32,937 nt of DNA. Source: Vulcanimicrobiota bacterium (GTDB lineage Bacteria; Vulcanimicrobiota; Vulcanimicrobiia; Vulcanimicrobiales; Vulcanimicrobiaceae). Under the pieces are notes generated by a model. It made no database searches. It had not been told where the DNA came from and saw nothing but the letters and a program-made list of their open reading frames with translations. The stretch spans positions 1-32,937 of the forward strand of contig JAQBPK010000099.1 of the NCBI GenBank assembly GCA_028287565.1, written 5' to 3'. Made by a program: the position numbers and the translations under genes. Positions 20,730-28,707 of the stretch are shown here, piece by piece. How positions within the stretch are numbered: the stretch's first letter is position 1; every line of letters starts with the position of its first letter.

Positions 20730-22496
20730 TCATGGCCGCGTGACGGCCGGGAGCACGTAGCGCGGGACATAGTCCAGTACCGTCTTCCAGTTCGTCTTCG
20801 GGTCGGCGTAGTTCGCGCCGTACGCGGCGAACACGAGATCGAGCTCGGGCACGACCATCACCGTCTGGCCGCCGTTGCCGGACGCGAAGTACGCGTCCAC
20901 CGTGCGGCCCGCATACGGATAGCGCCGGTGCCACCAGAGGTAACCGTACCGGAAGCCCTTGCCGATCGTGAACCGTGCCTGCGTCGACCGCTTCACCCAT
21001 GCCGCGCTCACGATGCGCCGGCCGTGCCACGTACCGCCGTTCAGATACAGCTGGCCCAGCTTCATGAAATCGCGCGGCCGCCAGTACCAGCCGCCGCCCG
21101 TGTACGCATCTCCCAGCGGCGTCAGCGGGATGTAGTAGCGCCGGATTCCGAGAGGCTCGGCGAGCAGATCGCGCATCACATCGGGCAGCGGGCGTCCCGC
21201 CGCGCGGGCCACGACGCCGCCCGCGAGATGCGCGTTCGCGGAGCAATACACGAACTTCGTTCCGGGATCGCGCACCATGCGCAGATCGAGCAGCAGCCCG
21301 TACCAGTCGGGATTCTTTTCCTGGTTCGTGAAGACTTCTTCGCTGCCGGGCGGCTGCGGGTCGTCGCTCCAGTCGGCGCAGTCCAGTCCCGACGCCATGT
21401 TCAGCAAGTTCTCGAGCGTGAGCGCCCGTTTTCGCGGGTCGAGATCGCGCACGTGCGGGCGCATCACCGAGTACACCGGCGTCGTCGCATCGAGCCGCAC
21501 ACCCGCCTGCATGACGGCACCGGCGAGAACGGACACCACGGTCTTCGCGGCGGAGCGCGTCTCGTGCGGCTCGTCGCCGTGCTGCCCGAAGAAGTACTCT
21601 TCGGCGACAAGCTTCCCGTGGCGCGCGATCAGAACGCCGTGCACTTCGTGCGAGCCGACTTTGGCGATCGGCGTGTTGATGATCGCGCGCATCAGCTCGG
21701 AGATCGTTGCCTGTGACATCCCGACCTCGTCGGGCGTGCCGACGGGCCAGCCGTCGTTCTCGTCGCGCGGGGGCGTGTACCGGTACGATGCCGTAGGCCG
21801 GCCGCGCGGATAGAACCACGTGAACGCATCATTCGGAACACGGCGAAAGTCGTACGAGCCGCCGCGTTCGGCCAGGTAGATCGTCATCACGCCGTCGCGG
21901 ATCACGCCTTCTTCCAGCATCTTGCCGTGCGCGTCGAGCCAGCGCACGTTCTGCCCGTCCGCTTCGATGCGGTCGAGCGGGATGAACCGGCCGAGATTGC
22001 GCTCGGGGTTGCGGATGAACGCGCCCAGCGTGCCGTCCGCGCGCTTTGCGGCCTTGACGTAGAACGTGTACCGGTCGTCGAGCGGAACGACGTCGCCGGC
22101 GAAGCAGCTCCGGCCGCACGGCGACATCCACACCGGCGACGCGACCCGCTCGCCGTTCAGCTGCGTCTTCGGCTGGATCCAGTGGCCGGCCAGCTTCCGG
22201 CGGCGTTCGCCGAACGCGCCGGTGAACGATCCCGAGCCGTCCGGCAGTTCGAACGAGACGTTGTCGTGCATGACGCGCACCGGTGCCGTGCGGCCCGCGA
22301 TAGAGGCGCGCCAGCCCGTCGCGGTACGATCGACGACGAGCCGCCCGCGCACGTCGGGTCCGAAGCGCTCCTTCGCGTACCACAGTCCGGTGAGATCGGG
22401 CGCCGAAGCGGCCTGAGCGTTCGACGGCCCAGCCGGCGTCGTGAGCGACGTGATGGCGAGGACGGCGACGAGCGATACGCGCGAGAAGACGTTCAT
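20730..22496 (-). CDS. Secreted serine hydrolase, beta-lactamase class C-like, with N-terminal beta domain
   Basis: This 588-residue protein begins with a Sec signal peptide (MNVFSRVSLVAVLAITSLTTPAGPSNAQA). Residues about 30-255 form a strand-rich domain (DLTGLWYAKERFGPDVRGRLVVDR, WMSPCGRSCFAGDVVPLDDRYTFYV, MTIYLAERGGSYDFRRV). The rest is a beta-lactamase/D-alanyl-D-alanine-peptidase-like serine hydrolase. Nucleophile and base are in S315-A-A-K318 (HETRSAAKTVVS), and the tyrosine motif is Y417 in KFVYCSANAHLAGG. The canonical YxN is YCS here, so the second motif is atypical. Esterase, transpeptidase or peptidase activity are all possible. ATG at 22496 is chosen because a start at 22535 would put charged residues before the signal. 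It lies 65 nt downstream of the regulator gene. Confidence 0.88.
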   Translation of the reverse strand: MNVFSRVSLVAVLAITSLTTPAGPSNAQAASAPDLTGLWYAKERFGPDVRGRLVVDRTATGWRASIAGRTAPVRVMHDNVSFELPDGSGSFTGAFGERRRKLAGHWIQPKTQLNGERVASPVWMSPCGRSCFAGDVVPLDDRYTFYVKAAKRADGTLGAFIRNPERNLGRFIPLDRIEADGQNVRWLDAHGKMLEEGVIRDGVMTIYLAERGGSYDFRRVPNDAFTWFYPRGRPTASYRYTPPRDENDGWPVGTPDEVGMSQATISELMRAIINTPIAKVGSHEVHGVLIARHGKLVAEEYFFGQHGDEPHETRSAAKTVVSVLAGAVMQAGVRLDATTPVYSVMRPHVRDLDPRKRALTLENLLNMASGLDCADWSDDPQPPGSEEVFTNQEKNPDWYGLLLDLRMVRDPGTKFVYCSANAHLAGGVVARAAGRPLPDVMRDLLAEPLGIRRYYIPLTPLGDAYTGGGWYWRPRDFMKLGQLYLNGGTWHGRRIVSAAWVKRSTQARFTIGKGFRYGYLWWHRRYPYAGRTVDAYFASGNGGQTVMVVPELDLVFAAYGANYADPKTNWKTVLDYVPRYVLPAVTRP

Positions 22497-22533
22497 GGGG
22501 CGACGATACGCGCGCGGACCCGTGAGCGTCCTC

Positions 22534-22551
22534 AAAAAACGCTAACGAGCG
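22534..22551 (-). terminator. Weak intrinsic terminator between regulator and hydrolase
   Basis: On the minus strand CGCT-CGTT-AGCG is followed by six T. The stem is only 4 bp, so efficiency would be low. It lies just after the regulator stop codon. Confidence 0.35.
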
Positions 22552-22561
22552 CTGATTGCGG

Positions 22562-24043
22562 TCAGTTGGGGGCCGTCCATTGCCGGAAGCGCGAGTCGGA
22601 ACGCAGATCGTCGAAGCGCGGGTCGAACGCCAAGAACTGGCGCTCGACGCGATTGGCCGGCGGCGTCGCTCGCAGCAACGCGTAGGCTCGCGTCTTGTCG
22701 CCCAGCGCGAGCCACGCGAAGGCGATCGTGCGCGTGCATCCGGACCCGAACGCCTCTTTCGCGCCGATCGCGCGCAGCTTCGCCACGGCTTCAGCCCGCC
22801 GTCCGGTGCGTGCGTACAGTCCCGCGAGCAGCGCGTTCCGTTCCGCCCCATGCAATTGGTCGAACGCTGCGACCGCGGCGCGCTCGTTGCCGACCTGCTC
22901 GTACGCCAGCCCGAGCAAGACTTGGGTGGGATGGCGGCGCGGGTAGATCGCGAGCGACTCGTGCGCGAACCCGATCGCATCGCGGTACCGCCGCGTGAAG
23001 AACGCGTCGTGAGCAAGCCACGCGTACGTCGCCGGGGACGCGGGCTCGAGCGCGAGCGCGGCTTTGTGCTGCAGCACCGCGCGGGCGAAATCCCCGCGCA
23101 CCAGCAGCGCATTGCCGTACCAGTGGTGCGCGAGCGCGTAGCTGGGGTCGAGCTCGATGGCGCGCTCGAATTCCGCATCGGAACGCGAGTCTTGGCCGGT
23201 GAACTCGTTGATGGTCATCGCGAGCGACGTGTGCGCCTCCGCCGACCGCGGATCGATCTCGACGGCCTTGCGCGCGTTCTCGCTCGCGAGCGCGACGACT
23301 CTGCGGCACGCGGCCGCCATCGCGTCGCAAGCGCCGTCGAACGTCGCCAAGTAGGCGTCGGCGAGCCCGGAGTACCCGAGCGCGTTGTCCGGATCGCGCT
23401 TCACGACGTCGCGGAAATAGCGCACGCTCGCATCGACGTGCGCCGGATCCGTGCGCAGGTTCAAATGGTAGCGGCCGAGACGGTAGACGCGTTGCGATTC
23501 CGGGGTGAGGCGCGCAAAGGCGGGGGCCGTCACCGGTTTCGGCATACCGGCGGCGAGCAGTGCGAAGCCGAGCGCCGCGGCGAACGCGGCGAACCCCCAG
23601 CGCCGTTGCGATGCGTGCGGCGGCGCGGCGGCGCGCGGCACATCGTCGTCCAGCGTTGCGGCAGCGCGCGGCACATCGGCGTGCGGCGTTGCGGCGGCGC
23701 GCTTCACAACGGCCACCGCCGGCGCATCCACGGATTCGACCGGCGCGACGAAGCGATAGCCGCGGCATGCCATCGTCTCGATCGCGCCCGTGAGCCCGCC
23801 CGCCGACAGGACGCGCCGCAGCCGGTAGACGTTCTGCGTAAGGTTTCCTTCGTCGACGTACCGGTTCGGCCACAGCCGCCGCATCAGCTCGTCTTTGGTG
23901 ACGAGCTCGCCCGCGTTTTCGACGAGCACGCACAGCGTCTCGACGACCATCGGGCCCAGCGCGACCGGCACGCCGTCCTTCGCTAGCAATCGCGTGCGCG
24001 CATCGAGCGCGAAGGGACCGAACCGGACACGACGACCCGCCAT
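22562..24043 (-). CDS. CadC/ToxR-like transmembrane wHTH regulator with TPR domain
   Basis: This 493-residue protein has an OmpR-type winged helix at residues 1-105 (FGPFALDARTRLLAKDGVPVALGPMVVETLCVLVENAGELVTKDELMRRLWPNRYVDEGNLTQNVYRLRRVL ending in the GYRFV signature). A linker then carries three 11-residue repeats. One membrane helix follows (WGFAAFAAALGFALLAAG, about 148-165), then at least six TPR-like helical pairs (for example RAIELDPSYALAHHWYGNALLVRGDFARAVLQHKAAL). DNA is thus contacted in the cytoplasm and the TPR part faces the other side. The start at 24043 is set by GGAGGAA at 24046-24052. It is divergent from the trehalose operon and upstream of the hydrolase; either could be its target. 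Confidence 0.88.
   Translation of the reverse strand: MAGRRVRFGPFALDARTRLLAKDGVPVALGPMVVETLCVLVENAGELVTKDELMRRLWPNRYVDEGNLTQNVYRLRRVLSAGGLTGAIETMACRGYRFVAPVESVDAPAVAVVKRAAATPHADVPRAAATLDDDVPRAAAPPHASQRRWGFAAFAAALGFALLAAGMPKPVTAPAFARLTPESQRVYRLGRYHLNLRTDPAHVDASVRYFRDVVKRDPDNALGYSGLADAYLATFDGACDAMAAACRRVVALASENARKAVEIDPRSAEAHTSLAMTINEFTGQDSRSDAEFERAIELDPSYALAHHWYGNALLVRGDFARAVLQHKAALALEPASPATYAWLAHDAFFTRRYRDAIGFAHESLAIYPRRHPTQVLLGLAYEQVGNERAAVAAFDQLHGAERNALLAGLYARTGRRAEAVAKLRAIGAKEAFGSGCTRTIAFAWLALGDKTRAYALLRATPPANRVERQFLAFDPRFDDLRSDSRFRQWTAPN
23609..23707 (-). repeat. Three tandem 33-bp units in the regulator linker
   Basis: Three in-frame 33-bp units encode VKRAAATPHAD, VPRAAATLDDD and VPRAAAPPHAS. 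The consensus is V(K/P)RAAA plus five variable residues, located between the DNA-binding domain and the membrane helix. Copy number could change by slippage and alter linker length. Confidence 0.75.
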
Positions 24044-24045
24044 GA

Positions 24046-24052
24046 TTCCTCC
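24046..24052 (-). promoter_or_regulatory. Ribosome binding site GGAGGAA of the CadC-like regulator
   Basis: A perfect Shine-Dalgarno lies 4 nt (counted from GGAGG) before the ATG at 24043 and excludes the longer in-frame start at 24076. Confidence 0.8.
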
Positions 24053-24076
24053 GCGCAAGGGTTCCCGGGCTAACAC

Positions 24077-24094
24077 CTACAGAATTAGTTGTAG
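24077..24094. promoter_or_regulatory. Inverted repeat CTACA-N8-TGTAG, candidate regulator site
   Basis: This 5-bp inverted repeat with an AT-rich 8-nt centre (GAATTAGT) is the only AT-rich stretch in the 155-nt divergent gap between the CadC-like regulator and the MFS/trehalose operon. It is a natural candidate operator or promoter region. Confidence 0.4.
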
Positions 24095-24189
24095 TGCCGC
24101 GCCGCTCCTTCCGGAGATCTCACGCTTCCCGCGGTTTCCGCGCGGGGACCCTCGGGTACCTCATAGCGTCGCTCGCCCGCTCGCCGCTC

Positions 24190-24196
24190 GGAGGAA
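24190..24196 (+). promoter_or_regulatory. Ribosome binding site GGAGGAA that fixes a TTG start
   Basis: The sequence and spacing are the same as for the divergent regulator gene: GGAGG, 4 nt, then TTG at 24199. It decides the MFS start. Confidence 0.75.
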
Positions 24197-24198
24197 CG

Positions 24199-25638
24199 TT
24201 GGCCGCCAACGCCGCGCACATCTCGACTGACATCCCGTTCCGCCTCGATCGCTTACCGTGGGCGAAGTGGCACTGGGTCGTCGTCATCGGGCTCGGCATC
24301 ACGTGGATCCTCGACGGGCTCGAGGTGACGATCGTCGGCACGATCGGCCCGACGCTGACGTCGAAGAACGGTTTGGGACTCACGCCCGAACAGGCCACCG
24401 CGGCGGGCAGCTTCTATCTGGTCGGCGCGTGCGTGGGCGCGCTGGTGTTCGGCTACCTCACCGACAAGCTCGGGCGCAAGAAGCTGTTCCTCGTCACGCT
24501 GACATGGTATCTCGTGAGCACGCTGCTCACCGCGTTTGCATGGGACTTCTGGAGCTTCGCGCTCTTCCGCATGCTCGCGGGCGCGGGGATCGGCGGCGAG
24601 TACAGCGCGGTGAACTCCGCGATCGACGAGCTCATCCCGTCGGCGCGGCGCGGCGTCGCAGACATCGCGATCAACGGCTCGTGGTGGATCGGCACGCTGA
24701 TCGGTTCGCTGGTGTCGGTGCCGCTGCTCGACGGCCGCTTCATCCCCCCGTCGCTGGGCTGGCGCCTTGCGTTCGGCTTGGGCGCGTTTCTTGCGATCGC
24801 GGTGCTCGCGATCCGGCGCGGAATTCCGGAGAGCCCGCGCTGGCTGCTCACGCACGGCCGGCACGACGAGGCGGAGAAGATCGTGAGCGAGATCGAAGTC
24901 GAGGTGCGCAAGGAGACGGGCGAAGAGCTCCCGCGCGCGCCGCACAAGCAGATCACGTTCGACTCGTCGCGCAAGCACGGGATGCTCGACACGGTCGTCA
25001 CGATGGCGAAGACGTATCCGCAGCGCACGATCCTCGTGATGACGCTGATGATCACGCAGGCGTTTCTCTACAACGCCGTCTTCTTCACCCAAGGCCTGAC
25101 GCTCACGACGTTCTTCAAGGTCGCGCCGGGCGACGTCGGGTTCTACATCATCCCGTTCGCGATCGGCAACTTCCTCGGTGCGTTGATCTTAGGACATTTC
25201 TTCGACATCATCGGGCGCAAGATCATGATCTCGGGCTGTTACATCGTCAGCGGGCTGCTGCTGATCCTCACCACGATCCTGTTCCTCGGCGGCAGCCTCA
25301 CCGCGACGTCGATCGCGCTATGCTGGTCGGCGATGTTCTTCTTCGCGAGCGCGGGAGCGAGCGCCGCGTACCTCACCGTCAGCGAGATCTTTCCGCTGGA
25401 GACGCGGGCCGCGGCGATCGCCGTGGTGTACGCGGTCGGGACGCTGGTCGGCGGCGCGCTCGCGCCGGTCGTCTACGGCCACCTGATCGCGACGAAGGAC
25501 CCGCAGATGCTCGCGCGCGGCTGGATCTTCGGCGCGGTGCTCATGATCGTGGGCGGGATCGTGGAGATCGTGCTGGGCGTGGATGCCGAACGCAAGTCGC
25601 TGGAGGACATCGCAGCACCGCTCACCCAAGCTGCGTAG
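24199..25638 (+). CDS. MFS transporter, sugar-porter-like
   Basis: This 479-residue protein has 12 predicted membrane helices. Major-facilitator landmarks include an acidic pair in helix 1 (ITWILDGLEVTIVGTIG), the loop 2-3 motif DKLGRKKLF, RMLAGAGIGGEYSAVNSAIDE, PESPRWLLTHGR after helix 6 (a sugar-porter family mark), and FDIIGRKIMISG in the second half. The TTG start at 24199 has an ideal Shine-Dalgarno; an upstream in-frame GTG at 24094 would add 35 arginine-rich residues and cross the intergenic operator, so it is rejected. The treS start lies 3 nt after its stop, so it is the first gene of the trehalose operon. A sugar such as maltose, trehalose or glucose is a plausible substrate, though metabolite:H+ symporters share these motifs. 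Confidence 0.88.
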   Translation: MAANAAHISTDIPFRLDRLPWAKWHWVVVIGLGITWILDGLEVTIVGTIGPTLTSKNGLGLTPEQATAAGSFYLVGACVGALVFGYLTDKLGRKKLFLVTLTWYLVSTLLTAFAWDFWSFALFRMLAGAGIGGEYSAVNSAIDELIPSARRGVADIAINGSWWIGTLIGSLVSVPLLDGRFIPPSLGWRLAFGLGAFLAIAVLAIRRGIPESPRWLLTHGRHDEAEKIVSEIEVEVRKETGEELPRAPHKQITFDSSRKHGMLDTVVTMAKTYPQRTILVMTLMITQAFLYNAVFFTQGLTLTTFFKVAPGDVGFYIIPFAIGNFLGALILGHFFDIIGRKIMISGCYIVSGLLLILTTILFLGGSLTATSIALCWSAMFFFASAGASAAYLTVSEIFPLETRAAAIAVVYAVGTLVGGALAPVVYGHLIATKDPQMLARGWIFGAVLMIVGGIVEIVLGVDAERKSLEDIAAPLTQAA

Positions 25639-25641
25639 ACG

Positions 25642-28600
25642 TTGCCTCCCGACGACCGGTTCTGGTACCGCGACGCGGTCGTGTACCAGACGCACATCAA
25701 AGCTTTCCAGGACTCCAACGGCGACGGTGTCGGCGACGTGCGCGGGCTCACGTCCCGGCTCGACTATCTCGCGGAGCTCGGCGTCACCGCGCTGTGGCTG
25801 CTGCCGTTCTTTCCCTCGCCGCTGCGCGACGACGGTTACGACATCTCGAACTACACGGACGTCCACCCGTCGTACGGCACGCTCGAGGACGTGCAGCGGC
25901 TCGTCGGCGAAGCGCACGCGCGCGGCATCCGCGTCATCGCGGAGCTCGTCGTCAACCACACCTCCGATCAGCACCCGTGGTTCCAGCGCGCGCGCCACGC
26001 GCCGAGCGGCTCACCGGAGCGCGCGTGGTACGTGTGGTCGGACGACGACCGCGCGTACGCCGGGACCCGCATCATCTTCACCGACACCGAGATGTCGAAC
26101 TGGGCCTGGGACCCGGTCGCGGGGCAGTACTACTGGCACCGGTTCTTCTCGCATCAGCCCGATCTAAACTTCGAGAACCCCGAAGTGATCCGCGCAATCA
26201 CGGACGCGATGCGCTTTTGGTCGAAGATCGGGATCGACGGCTTTCGGTTGGACGCGGTGCCGTATCTGTGCGAGCGCGAAGGGACGAACAACGAGAACCT
26301 GCCCGAGACGCACGGCGTCATCAAGGTGCTGCGTGCGGTGCTCGAAGAGGAATTCCCCGACCGCATCTTCCTCGCCGAGGCGAACCAGTGGCCTGAAGAC
26401 CTGTCGTCGTACTTCGGCGACGGCGACGAGTGCCACATGTGCTTCCACTTCCCGCTCATGCCGCGGCTGTTCATGGCGGTCGCCGACGAGGACCGCTATC
26501 CCGTTCACGACATCCTGCGCCAGACGCCGCCGATCCCCGAGGGCTGCCAGTGGGCGGTGTTTCTGCGCAATCACGACGAGCTGACGCTGGAGATGGTGAG
26601 CGAGCGCGAGCGCGAGCGCATGAACGCGGTGTACGCGGTCGAGCCGAAGATGCGCATCAACGTCGGCATCCGCCGCCGGCTCGCGCCGCTGCTGGAGAAC
26701 GACCGGAGGCGCATCGAGCTCATTAACGGGCTTCTGATGTCGATGCCCCGCACGCCGGTAATCTACTACGGCGACGAGATCGGGATGGGCGACAACCTGT
26801 TCCTCAAAGACCGCGACGGCGTGCGCACGCCGATGCAGTGGTCGCCCGACCGCAACGGCGGCTTCTCGCTCGCCGAGCAAGTGCGGCTGTACGCGCCGGT
26901 GGTCACCGACCCGACGTACGGCTATTCCGCCGTGAACGTGGAGTCCCAGGAGCGCAACTCCACCTCGCTGCTCAACTGGATGCGGCGCATCATTGCGGTG
27001 CGCAAAGCGAGCACGGTGTTCGGGCGCGGCACGCTCACGCTGCTGTATCCCGAAAACCGGCGCGTGCTCGCGTACCTGCGCGAGCACGACGGCGACACCG
27101 TGCTCGTGGCGGCGAACCTCGCGCACACCGCGCAGGCGGTGCAGCTCGACCTCGCGCAGTTCGCCGGGCGCACGCCGTTAGAGATGCTCGGCTCGACGGC
27201 GTTTCCGCCGATCGCGACGACGCCGTACACGATCACGCTCGCGCCGTACGGCTTCTTCTGGTTTTCCCTCGTGCGCGATCCGCACGGGACGGCGGCGCCG
27301 ATTCGTTCGAGCGCGCTGCCGGAGCTTCCGACGGTCGTCGTGCCGCGCGGCGGCGTGGCGTTCGACGCGTGGGCGCGCGCGGTGATCGACGGCGACGTCG
27401 TCCCGGCGGCGCTCGGCGCGGCGCAGCACGGCCACGTGATCGACGCCTTCGTGGCGGACGAGATCGATCCGTCGCTCGCGTTCGTGGTCGTCGGCGAAGG
27501 ATCGAACCGCACCTCGCTGATGCTGCGTTTCGCATGGGACTCGGCGATCCGCGAAGACGCGCTCGCGCGCGCGCGCAGCGGGCCGCGCGAAGGATGGATC
27601 GCGGACGCGGCTTTGGATTCCGCGACCGCGCTCGCGATCGAGCGCGCGATGCGCGCCGGCACGGAGCTGCGCGACGACGACGGGCGCATGACGTTCGTGT
27701 GGGAAGGTGATGCGCGACCGGAGGCGAGCTCGTCGCAGCGGTTCGGGTTGGCGCCCGGCACGCAGCGCTGGATCCTCGACGATTCGCGGCTGGTGACGCT
27801 GCACCGCCGCATTCCGCGCGTCCAGAACAGCACCGTCGCTTTTCTGCGCCATCTGCGCGAGCGCGGTTTCGAGCAGGCGCCGCAGCTGTTCGGCAGCGTG
27901 CTGGTGAGCGACCGCAGCGGCGAGACGTGGGTCGCGGTCACATCGCAGAGCTTCATCCAGAACCCGACCGACATCGAAGCGGCGCTGCGCGAGATCCTGC
28001 GCACGGGAACGGCCGACGAACGCCTCATCCGCACCGCGCAGCACGTCGCCGATGCGCTCGCGGCGCTGCACCGCGCGCTGTCGATGCCGGGAAGCGACCC
28101 GACGTTCGGGACGCGCCCGCTCACGCCGGACGACCTCGCCGGCTGGCGTTCCGCCGCGCACGACGATCTCACGGCGATCGCGGCGTCCGGCATCGCGAGC
28201 ATCGCCGACGTGCGCGAGCGCATCGCCGCGGCGATCGACGGCCTGCCGGCAGCGGTGGGCGCCGCGTCGGCGCGCGCGCACGGTCGGCTGACGCTCAGCC
28301 GCGTGCTCCTGGTCGACGGACTGCCGGTGTTCGTCGGTTTCGGCGAGGCGCTGGCGCGGCGCTCGTCGCCGCTCAAGGACGTAGCGCTGCTCGCCAGATC
28401 GTTCGACGCGGTCACGCGCGAGACGATCCAGGCGAGCGCGTTCGATCCGACCGCCGACCGCGGCATGACGCGCGCGACGATGCTCGACCTCACGGCGCGC
28501 GTGCGCGAAGCGTTTCTCGCGCGCTACGCGGCGAGCGCGAGCGATCTTGCGACGATGCCGAGCGATCCCGCGCAGCGCGACGCGCTGATCCGCTTCTTCC

Positions 28601-28707
28601 GCCTGCAATCCGCGCTGCGCGACGTGCGCGATGCGCTCGCCGGGCACCCGAGCGCGCTGGCCGGCGCGGTCGACGCGCTGCGCGCCGAAGCCGACGGACC
28701 GCTGTGA
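25642..28707 (+). CDS. treS: Trehalose synthase fused to a degenerate maltokinase-like domain
   Basis: Residues 1 to about 545 are a full GH13 trehalose synthase that interconverts maltose and trehalose. It shows WYRDAVVYQTHIKAFQDSNGDGVGD, LPFFPSPLRDDGYDI, nucleophile D204 in GFRLDAV, acid/base E246 in FLAEANQW, and D312 in LRNHDE. The remainder (about 560-1021) aligns by position and fragments with the maltokinase domain of TreS-Mak fusions (SPLKDVALLARSFD). The expected ATP-binding lysine is T719 (VTLHRRI), the catalytic HGD(L/Y)HLGQ is HGRLTLSR (R882 for Asp), and the metal-binding DFEGEP is GFGEAL (G899 for Asp). It therefore looks like a pseudokinase. The TTG start lies 3 nt after the MFS stop, without a clear Shine-Dalgarno. 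The stop overlaps treZ. Confidence 0.93.
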   Translation: MPPDDRFWYRDAVVYQTHIKAFQDSNGDGVGDVRGLTSRLDYLAELGVTALWLLPFFPSPLRDDGYDISNYTDVHPSYGTLEDVQRLVGEAHARGIRVIAELVVNHTSDQHPWFQRARHAPSGSPERAWYVWSDDDRAYAGTRIIFTDTEMSNWAWDPVAGQYYWHRFFSHQPDLNFENPEVIRAITDAMRFWSKIGIDGFRLDAVPYLCEREGTNNENLPETHGVIKVLRAVLEEEFPDRIFLAEANQWPEDLSSYFGDGDECHMCFHFPLMPRLFMAVADEDRYPVHDILRQTPPIPEGCQWAVFLRNHDELTLEMVSERERERMNAVYAVEPKMRINVGIRRRLAPLLENDRRRIELINGLLMSMPRTPVIYYGDEIGMGDNLFLKDRDGVRTPMQWSPDRNGGFSLAEQVRLYAPVVTDPTYGYSAVNVESQERNSTSLLNWMRRIIAVRKASTVFGRGTLTLLYPENRRVLAYLREHDGDTVLVAANLAHTAQAVQLDLAQFAGRTPLEMLGSTAFPPIATTPYTITLAPYGFFWFSLVRDPHGTAAPIRSSALPELPTVVVPRGGVAFDAWARAVIDGDVVPAALGAAQHGHVIDAFVADEIDPSLAFVVVGEGSNRTSLMLRFAWDSAIREDALARARSGPREGWIADAALDSATALAIERAMRAGTELRDDDGRMTFVWEGDARPEASSSQRFGLAPGTQRWILDDSRLVTLHRRIPRVQNSTVAFLRHLRERGFEQAPQLFGSVLVSDRSGETWVAVTSQSFIQNPTDIEAALREILRTGTADERLIRTAQHVADALAALHRALSMPGSDPTFGTRPLTPDDLAGWRSAAHDDLTAIAASGIASIADVRERIAAAIDGLPAAVGAASARAHGRLTLSRVLLVDGLPVFVGFGEALARRSSPLKDVALLARSFDAVTRETIQASAFDPTADRGMTRATMLDLTARVREAFLARYAASASDLATMPSDPAQRDALIRFFRLQSALRDVRDALAGHPSALAGAVDALRAEADGPL

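Noticed and set aside
23600-23710. Possible CRISPR-like array (three regular 33-bp units)
   Set aside because: The units are in frame in a coding region, have no spacers and encode a repeated 11-residue linker motif.
24094-24198. Longer MFS protein starting at GTG 24094
   Set aside because: It would overlap the CTACA/TGTAG repeat and add an arginine-rich leader not typical for MFS proteins; TTG 24199 has an ideal GGAGGAA box.
24258-26396. 712-codon open frame on the plus strand
   Set aside because: It overlaps the MFS gene and treS in another frame; extremely arginine-rich and without family motifs.
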